A DNA stretch of 27,156 bases, from positions 1 to 27,156 of the forward strand of contig DAHVAU010000053.1 in NCBI GenBank assembly GCA_027314465.1, written 5' to 3'. Under the pieces are notes generated by a model that was not told the DNA's origin, ran no database searches, and was given only the letters and a program-made list of their open reading frames with translations. Numbering within the stretch: position 1 is the first letter of the stretch; each line of letters begins with the position of its first letter. The position numbers and the translations under genes were made by a program. Below are positions 22,371 through 27,156 of the stretch, in pieces. This DNA is from Microcaldota archaeon. GTDB lineage: Archaea; Micrarchaeota; Micrarchaeia; Micrarchaeales; CABMGC01.

Positions 22371-22715
22371 TCAGACCTGCGGAACCGGGAAGCCCTTCTG
22401 CTTGAGGGTATCCTTGTCCATCAGGCTGTACCTGTATACGACATCGCCCTTCTCATCGCCCTGCACTACCCATGGTTTGACAAGCACAGGATCGCCCTCC
22501 TTTATCCAGAACTGCCTCTTGAGCCTGCCGGGTATGGCGCACACGCGCTCCCTGTTGTCTGCGCACAGCACGCTGAACTTTGACGCCCCAAGCGCCTTGG
22601 TGACTATTCCAACCACCTCATTTTCCTTTGGCAGCATTATGCGCCTTTCCTCAGGCTGCGCTCCTCTGTGTGGCTTCCTTCCGAAATGCCCTCTTCCGCC
22701 TCCTCGTCTGAACAT
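22371..22715 (-). CDS. Translation initiation factor 1A (aIF1A)
   Basis: A 114-residue OB-fold factor that binds the A site of the small subunit during initiation. After a basic, glycine-rich start (RGGGRGHFGRK) come EVVGIVTKALGASKFSVLCA, RVCAIPGRLKRQFWIKEGD and VVQGDEKGDVVYRYS, the standard OB-fold strands. Length is normal for archaea. GTGATC 2 nt before the ATG is a strong ribosome site and overlaps the stop of the aIF2-beta gene, so the two are co-transcribed. Confidence 0.94.
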   Translation of the reverse strand: MFRRGGGRGHFGRKPHRGAQPEERRIMLPKENEVVGIVTKALGASKFSVLCADNRERVCAIPGRLKRQFWIKEGDPVLVKPWVVQGDEKGDVVYRYSLMDKDTLKQKGFPVPQV

Positions 22716-22719
22716 ATGA

Positions 22720-23127
22720 TCACGAATTCTTAACCGTGTACTTTGCTCCGCACGCCTCGCACACTATGGTCGTGTATCCTCTTGCTACCGACTGCACGTG
22801 CGTGTCAGGCTTATGGCACTCCTTGCATACGATGTACAGCTCGAAGTACCTCTTTATCTTCTCGTTGAGAGTGCCTGTCTGTATCCTTGCCATTATTATA
22901 AGGCTCTGGTTATCTATGGAGACCGGCGCAGCGAGCTCCTTTGTGAGGTATTTTGCGATCTCATCCTTGTCCCTGCGCGCCACGTCTGCTATCTGCGCAA
23001 GATTTCTGACTATCGTCCTGCTGCCCTGCACAAGCGCGTCCGCTTCTGGTATCTTGAAGTCGGATTTCTCTTCGGAAAGGTTTGGCAGCTGCTTGAATGC
23101 CCTGTCCAGGAGCTGTTCGTAATTCAT
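22720..23127 (-). CDS. Translation initiation factor 2 subunit beta (aIF2-beta)
   Basis: A 135-residue beta subunit of the aIF2 heterotrimer that carries initiator tRNA. The N-terminal helix (YEQLLDRAFKQLP) contacts aIF2-gamma. The central alpha-beta domain holds GSRTIVRNLAQIA, LTKELAAPVSIDNQSLIIM and RYFELYIVC. The C-terminal zinc ribbon has Cys101, Cys104, Cys123 and Cys126. Length is typical. The alpha and gamma subunits are not in the window. It is the first gene of a pair with aIF1A. Confidence 0.94.
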   Translation of the reverse strand: MNYEQLLDRAFKQLPNLSEEKSDFKIPEADALVQGSRTIVRNLAQIADVARRDKDEIAKYLTKELAAPVSIDNQSLIIMARIQTGTLNEKIKRYFELYIVCKECHKPDTHVQSVARGYTTIVCEACGAKYTVKNS

Positions 23128-23158
23128 GATTATCGTATCGATAGATATTCAAAGCCAA

Positions 23159-23167
23159 TTTATATAA
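23159..23167. promoter_or_regulatory. Bidirectional TATA box: aIF2-beta (-) and 7S RNA (+)
   Basis: TTTATATAA is nearly palindromic. It is centred 28 nt before the predicted 7S RNA 5' end at 23191 and 36 nt before the aIF2-beta ATG. Confidence 0.6.
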
Positions 23168-23190
23168 GGTTTCGCAAACGATGTATAAGG

Positions 23191-23480
23191 GCAGCAGATA
23201 GGCGGGAAGCTAGGGGTTTCCCATCCGCAAATCCCCTTCAGGCGGGCCAATGCCTGCTTAGTATGACGATGGATGCATAAGAGCTATGTAGAAGCGTTGA
23301 GACCCTGCCTTTGGCGGTAGTTCTTTATGCGAACCGGGCCAGGCCGGAAGGAGCAACCCTAAGTATATAGCGCCTGTGCATGCGCACCAGCGCGTACAAA
23401 GGACTATGCTCTGAAGATACGGGGTTGAGTGGAAACATAGAGTCTGTGCAACTCTCGTCGTGCATGGCGGCTTCTGCTGC
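23191..23480 (+). ncRNA. Signal recognition particle RNA (archaeal 7S RNA)
   Basis: This is the RNA core of SRP, which binds SRP54 and SRP19. The SRP54-binding apex of helix 8 is clear: GGGCCAGGCCGGAAGGAGCA (23336-23355), with the GGAA tetraloop and the AGCA side of the internal loop, followed by ACCC. The 5' domain has TAGGGGTTTCCC and AATCCCCTTCAGGCGGG (23211-23246), typical of helices 3 and 4. The ends pair perfectly: GCAGCAGA (23191-23198) with TCTGCTGC (23473-23480), forming the archaeal helix 1. The length of about 290 nt fits archaeal 7S RNA. Exact ends are set from this helix and the TATA spacing. Confidence 0.9.
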
Positions 23481-23491
23481 ACTGAATCCAT

Positions 23492-23575
23492 GCTGGGTTC
23501 GCCTAGTGGTAGGGCGGCAGGTTGCTAACCTGTTTGGCAGCAATGCCTTCACGAGTTCGATTCTCGTACCCAGCG
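23492..23575 (+). tRNA. tRNA-Ser (anticodon GCT)
   Basis: A class II tRNA. The acceptor stem GCTGGGT (23492-23498) pairs with ACCCAGC (23568-23574), and the discriminator is G23575. The D arm is 23501-23515. The anticodon stem GCAGG/CCTGT encloses loop TTGCTAA with anticodon GCT at 23524-23526 (reads AGC/AGT). The long variable arm has a GGCA/TGCC stem (23536-23547). The T arm is ACGAG/CTCGT with loop TTCGATT. CCA is not encoded and no intron is seen. It starts 11 nt after the 7S RNA, so the two may share a precursor. A recombinase remnant lies just downstream. Confidence 0.95.
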
Positions 23576-23687
23576 TACTACTCCAAGTTGACTGCATGTA
23601 CAGATATCTCTTACATGCCTTTGCATATATGGGGTTAGCATGGCAACAGAGCGGCAACGCAGATTCGCGCAGCTACTTTACTAAAGG

Positions 23688-24766
23688 ATGCAGTCCAATC
23701 CAAAGATACGAAAGGCAAACAAGGAGTACATAACAAAGCATGTCTACTACCTGAAGGCCGTGGGCGCAGACCCAAGAACGATAGAGAAGCATCTCTACTC
23801 AATGGAAAAGTTCCTTCTGGCTCCGGATTCCAAGATAAATCTCAAGAAGTCCATGCGGGAAGACATAGGGCACACCTTCGGCAAGATCAGCGACCTGAAG
23901 CTAACCGACGGGGCAAGCAGGACATCAGGGTCAAGGTAAAGGCGTTCTACAAGCACGCATTCGGGGAGGACTATTACTATCCCAGGGAGGTTGCATGGAT
24001 AAAAACAACCAACTCTACAAAGAGGAAACTCCCTGAAGATATGCTGACCGAGGAAGAGATAAAAAGGATGATAAGCGTCACGGGGAGCGCAAGAAACAGG
24101 GCGATCATAGCGCTGATATTGGATGCGGGCATACGCGCCGGGGAACTGCTTACTATGAGGGTAAAGGACATTGAGTTCGATAAGGAGCCCAGGCATGTAA
24201 GGGTGAACGGGAAGACAGGCATGAGAAGAATACCTGTTTTCTTCTCCGTTCCGTATGTCCGCCAGTACCTGGCACTGCTGAACGCCAAGAAGCCGGACGA
24301 CCCGCTGTGGAACGTCATAGGGACCTGGTCCAAGACCACCAAGGCGCTGGACGAAGCCGCGCTTGTCAAGGTGCTGAAGGAAGCGGGGAAGAATGCGGGC
24401 ATCCAGAAGCGCATCTATCCGCACCTGTTCAGGCACTCGCGCGCCACGTACTACGCCAACAGGCTCACAGAGCAGCAGCTCAAGGTCTTCTTCGGATGGT
24501 CGGGCGACAGCAGGATGGCGAACACATATGTGCACCTCAGCAGGCGGGACATGGACGAGGCGCTGCAGAAGGCCAACGCGGTTAAGGTGCCCGAGCGCAG
24601 CGAGGAATCCAAGCTCACGGCAAGGCTGTGCCCAAGGTGTCAGTTTTCGAACGGTGCCGAGCTATCTTACTTTTTTATCATTGAATCTATCCAGGCCTTG
24701 CGCTCCTTGAGCGTTCCGTGCTCTCCTATATATCTCCTTTTTACCGATACTACCTTCTTCCTGTAA
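23688..24766 (+). pseudogene. Tyrosine recombinase (XerA/phage-integrase type), frameshifted and truncated
   Basis: Two frames together encode one tyrosine recombinase. The first (23688-23939) is the SAM-like N-terminal DNA-binding domain (EYITKHVYYLKAVGADPRTI). The catalytic part lies one frame away, in the open frame through 24041. Adding one G to the GGGG run at 23910-23913 restores a continuous reading (LTDGGKQDIRVKVKAFYKH). Catalytic residues are intact: Arg in LDAGIRAGELL, HLFR in YPHLFRHSRAT, Trp in FFGWSGDSR replacing the second His, and the Tyr nucleophile in NTYVHLS. The C-terminus begins a zinc ribbon (LCPRCQFSNGAELSYF) but loses the second CxxC near 24672 and continues antisense to the next gene. 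It is probably inactive unless the frameshift is a sequencing error. Confidence 0.8.
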
Positions 24767-25275
24767 AGGCTATCCTTGACTGCCTTTGTAGCTTCAGGCC
24801 TGTTGGCCTTCATTGCCTCGTATGCGTCTGCAGCTGCCTCCTGCTCTCTGAAGATCCAGACATACATCTTCAGACCCAAAAGTAGAAGGACTGAACTGAA
24901 TACCAGGGCCAGTATCCAGGCAGCCAGTCTGTCTGCAGTGGATATCGGCAATACTATCAGGGCAAGAGAGGCAAAAACAATGCACCATGACAATATCATG
25001 AACCTGCAGGCATGGTCTACCCATTTCCATAGATAAGGCCTTGCCAGGAAGCTCTTTTGGTGGTATATCTCGTGCAGGAGCACACTGCGCATCTCCGCTT
25101 CTGTAATGCCGTCTTTTAGGCGTCTGTCATACGCATTGATTACATCTTCGTTTATTCTTATCTCCCCGTTGTATTCGGTCGCTATCTTATGGGCGGGTTT
25201 CAGAATGCCGCTCCTGACTATTGTTATCTTTATGCCGCCTATTTTTCTGTGTCCAACTATCTTTACTCCAAACAT
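24667..25275 (-). CDS. M48-like membrane metalloprotease
   Basis: A 202-residue protein with HEIYH (68-72), the HExxH zinc motif, in a helix starting MRSVLLHEIYHQKSF. Two membrane helices follow (about 92-112 and 118-138). EQEAAADAYEA (144-154) provides the expected third ligand in an ExxxD pattern. This order (HExxH, helical hairpin, ExxxD) is that of M48/HtpX and M56-type proteases; the protein is shorter than HtpX (about 280) and lacks its first two helices. Substrate is unknown. Its 3' end overlaps the tail of the recombinase remnant. It follows the methyltransferase gene by 17 nt, so the two may be co-transcribed. Confidence 0.72.
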   Translation of the reverse strand: MFGVKIVGHRKIGGIKITIVRSGILKPAHKIATEYNGEIRINEDVINAYDRRLKDGITEAEMRSVLLHEIYHQKSFLARPYLWKWVDHACRFMILSWCIVFASLALIVLPISTADRLAAWILALVFSSVLLLLGLKMYVWIFREQEAAADAYEAMKANRPEATKAVKDSLYRKKVVSVKRRYIGEHGTLKERKAWIDSMIKK

Positions 25276-25292
25276 AGACTCATCTTAGTCGA

Positions 25293-26036
25293 TTACGCCC
25301 TCTCCTTAGTAATCACGGCTATATAAACGCCGTTTTTCCTGTAGCCATCTGCATTTATGAATTTTGATATCCTCCACCCAGTGCCTGACAGGAGTCCTTT
25401 CATCTCTTCCTTTGATACTAGCAGATAATCGAACCAATCGCTTGCGTTTTGCATGAATCTGGCGCGTATATGCAGCTGGCCGGGCATGCGCCCTATCTTC
25501 CTGTTCATATCATGGTACCTGAAATGCACCGGATTGTCGGTGAGATAAGGCTGCCGGCTTTCGGCTATTATGGTACCTCTTTTAGAAGTTATTGCATGCA
25601 GTTTTCTGAGAAGCGCCTTGGCTTTTTTCCTGTTGGCAAACAGTCCGAAGTTGTTGCCGAACATGACTACAGAGTCGAATGACTGGGGCCTGAATTGGCC
25701 TATTTTATCTATGCCCATCAACCTTGCGCTCCTGGCTCCCCTCAGCCTGCACACCTTGATGGCAAGCGGTGAAGTGTCTATCCCGATAGCGGATTGTCCA
25801 TTCTTCTGCAGGTATAGGATTACCCTGCCTGCGCCGCACCCTATGTCTAGGCATCTCCCGTTTGCAAATTTTATGGCCTTCTTTTCGTGTGCAGCCCAGT
25901 CTTTGTACTCAGAAAAGTAGGATCCCGCACCTCCAGACAGGTTTACAAATCCGTCGTCCCGCTCTATCACCTCAAAGCTCGGCTTGCCCTTGTAATATCT
26001 GATGATTTCCTGGCCATAAGCGTCCTTGTTATTCAT
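25293..26036 (-). CDS. Class I SAM-dependent methyltransferase
   Basis: A 247-residue Rossmann-fold methyltransferase. Motif I is CLDIGCGAGRVILYLQ (62-77). The acidic residue of motif II is in AIGIDTSPLAIKVCRLRG, and FDSVVMFGNNFG holds motif IV. The C-terminal half has aromatic strands (FDYLLVSKEEMKGLL, GWRISKFI). The acceptor cannot be told; the closest look is the broad UbiE/Methyltransf_11 or 25 group. GGTGAT is 4 nt before ATG 26036, so the GTG at 26045 is rejected. The flanking sequence is AT-richer than the rest of the window. Confidence 0.8.
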   Translation of the reverse strand: MNNKDAYGQEIIRYYKGKPSFEVIERDDGFVNLSGGAGSYFSEYKDWAAHEKKAIKFANGRCLDIGCGAGRVILYLQKNGQSAIGIDTSPLAIKVCRLRGARSARLMGIDKIGQFRPQSFDSVVMFGNNFGLFANRKKAKALLRKLHAITSKRGTIIAESRQPYLTDNPVHFRYHDMNRKIGRMPGQLHIRARFMQNASDWFDYLLVSKEEMKGLLSGTGWRISKFINADGYRKNGVYIAVITKERA

Positions 26037-26080
26037 CCAAATCACCGGTTTTACTATAATTGTCCTTAATCTTAGAAACC

Positions 26081-26089
26081 TTTTTAAGG
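26081..26089 (-). promoter_or_regulatory. TATA-like box before the methyltransferase gene
   Basis: CCTTAAAAA on the minus strand lies about 49 nt before the ATG, leaving a leader of roughly 20 nt that holds GGTGAT. The 136-nt spacer at 26037-26172 is AT-rich and shows no other feature I can support. Confidence 0.4.
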
Positions 26090-26172
26090 CTTGTTTTTCA
26101 ATGGTTATTTGTTAAATAAGAGGTGTGGATATGGTTTCAGGATGCTATTAATACCGGAACAGATTCTTATCC

Positions 26173-27156
26173 TTATTCGTAATCAGCAGGTTTTTTAGGC
26201 TCTAATTTTCCAAAATCTATCAGAAGTTTGTGTTGCCTTGAATAGTCGTTGTCAAATCGCCTGTAACAGAGGTTGCCGACCAGCGCATTCGTGACGACAG
26301 AACCTCTTACTATGCTTCCCTGCAGCTCTTTTTCTACGCGCATTACAGTCCTGTCAAGCTCTCCATCGCTTAGCACAGGCATGAACATGATGCCGCCGTC
26401 TGGCATGCCAATATTGCCCATGAGGCTGTATTTATTTGATATGTTTCCATATTCCATGACCTCGAAAAGGAATTTGTAACGGTTTTGCTCTACCTTCTTT
26501 TCGTAGATGTTGGCTATCGATATCACGCCAAGGTACTTTATCTGCATGTTTGTCATGGTCATCGTTGGCCTGGAGATTATACCCTGGGCCTTCAATTGCT
26601 CGTACGAATACCTCGAGGTTCCCTTGTCTAGGTCGTGCTTTTCGTCTATTTCCGAGAAATTCATGGTGCTGTTGCCGTTCAGCTCCTTGAGCACCAGGAA
26701 TTCCCTCTGCATCAGCTCATTTTCCCTGGGCGTCATGCTTTCCCTCGTCCTTTTCCATGCCTTGTCCTTTAGTATGATTTCAATAAATTCGTCCCTTAAT
26801 GGTACAAAGGAGTACACGGTCGCGAATGGTATAAGATTCCACCTTGCCCCATACCTGCCTAACGACGTGCTTGAAAGCAGCTTGCGAAAGTTGTCTATTG
26901 CCTGTACTGCATTCGTGTCAAGCATGTAGGCAATTAGATCGTAGTTTCCCTTGGTGGTCGCTGCAAATTGTATTCTTGGATCGCTGCCAAATGCCTTCTC
27001 AAGTTCATGTGTCGTAGGCGCATTGCCCCTGAACTTGATCAGGAGAAGATAGGGCGCATAGCCAAGCCTTTCCAGATTCACTTCCAGGATGTATTTCAGG
27101 CCGAACTTCTTCTCCAGCGCCTTTATTCTGCTGTATACTGCCTGTTCGTTTATCCC
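26173..27156 (-). CDS. Lrp/AsnC-like winged-helix regulator, N-terminus outside window
   Basis: The frame is open to the window edge, leaving 327 residues. The first visible residues (GINEQAVYSRIKALEKKFG) look like the end of a winged-helix DNA-binding domain, and LERLGYAPYLLLIKFRG starts an Lrp-type RAM effector domain (next AFGSDPRIQFAATTKGNYDL). This is followed by a second module with a possible helix-turn-helix (TSRYSYEQLKAQGIISRPTM) and a second alpha-beta unit, so the protein is about twice the usual 150 residues of Lrp. It is probably a transcription regulator of the duplicated archaeal Lrp type. Ligand and targets are unknown. It is on the same strand as the methyltransferase and protease genes. 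Confidence 0.65.
   Translation of the reverse strand, partial: GINEQAVYSRIKALEKKFGLKYILEVNLERLGYAPYLLLIKFRGNAPTTHELEKAFGSDPRIQFAATTKGNYDLIAYMLDTNAVQAIDNFRKLLSSTSLGRYGARWNLIPFATVYSFVPLRDEFIEIILKDKAWKRTRESMTPRENELMQREFLVLKELNGNSTMNFSEIDEKHDLDKGTSRYSYEQLKAQGIISRPTMTMTNMQIKYLGVISIANIYEKKVEQNRYKFLFEVMEYGNISNKYSLMGNIGMPDGGIMFMPVLSDGELDRTVMRVEKELQGSIVRGSVVTNALVGNLCYRRFDNDYSRQHKLLIDFGKLEPKKPADYE

Larger units (their letters stand above)
23576..27156. mobile_element. Candidate integrated element edge at tRNA-Ser
   Basis: Downstream of the tRNA lie a decayed tyrosine recombinase and then an AT-richer minus-strand block with a protease, a methyltransferase and a regulator. A recombinase beside a tRNA 3' end is the usual layout of archaeal integrated elements. 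No repeat of the tRNA 3' end is visible in the window, so the far border is unknown and the call is an inference. Confidence 0.35.

Noticed and set aside
23325..23733. Open frames across 23325-23733 on both strands
   Set aside because: They overlap the 7S RNA and tRNA-Ser, whose structures explain the sequence.
23551..27156. Direct repeat of the tRNA-Ser 3' end as a second attachment site
   Set aside because: I looked for copies of the T-arm and acceptor sequence (TTCGATTCTCGTACCCAGC) and found none in the window. The far site, if any, lies beyond the edge.
1..27156. CRISPR arrays, rRNA genes or IS elements with inverted repeats
   Set aside because: No regularly spaced repeats, rRNA-like stretches or transposase motifs were found on either strand.

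Overview
This is an archaeal chromosome segment. The evidence is a set of archaeal/eukaryotic-type information genes: S19e, L39e, L31e, S8e, aIF6, aIF1A, aIF2-beta, RpoL, NMD3, PDCD5, prefoldin alpha, FtsY, RIO1, an XPF-type nuclease and a 7S (SRP) RNA. Signals are archaeal too: TATA boxes about 25-30 nt before many start codons, giving leaderless or very short leaders, and GTGAT/GGTG Shine-Dalgarno sites 5-6 nt before internal operon starts. Codon use is rich in ATA and AGG. A Micrarchaeota/ARMAN-like DPANN lineage would fit the compact layout and LamG surface protein, but that is a low-confidence inference.

Layout. Positions 1-5509 (+): the end of a LamG surface protein, a divergent ThiE-like protein, a small membrane protein, secF-secD, nmd3 and a family 2 glycosyltransferase; the last three junctions are overlaps or near-overlaps. 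Positions 5534-8157 (-): rpoL, a DUF99 gene interrupted by an in-frame TGA, an M20 metallohydrolase and a helical hypothetical protein. Positions 8295-13275 (+): the classic archaeal cluster rps19e-pdcd5-rpl39e-rpl31e-eif6-pfdA-ftsY, with an unknown gene after pdcd5 and a nucleoside deoxyribosyltransferase between eif6 and pfdA, where many archaea carry rpl18a. Positions 13308-17859 (-): an operon sdhA, a three-helix anchor, sdhB fused to a membrane hairpin, and an aspartase-type lyase; together they could link aspartate, fumarate and succinate to the membrane quinone pool. Positions 17942-20309 (-): rps8e, an unknown gene that may start at ATT, argF and pyrH. Positions 20390-23127: a Cgi121-like KEOPS subunit (+), an XPF-type nuclease (-), RIO1 (+), and aIF2-beta/aIF1A (-).

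At 23.16 kb one TATA element lies between aIF2-beta (-) and a 7S RNA gene (+), which is followed 11 nt later by tRNA-Ser(GCT). Just downstream is a decayed tyrosine recombinase (one-base frameshift, cut C-terminal zinc ribbon). Beyond it lies a visibly AT-richer minus-strand block: an M48-like membrane protease, a methyltransferase and an Lrp/AsnC-like regulator that runs off the window. This looks like the edge of an integrated element at the tRNA gene, though no second attachment site is visible. No CRISPR array, rRNA or IS element was seen. The items most worth a second look are the SdhB-membrane fusion, the TGA in DUF99, the possible ATT start codon, the recombinase remnant with its flank, and the unknown gene inside the ribosomal cluster.
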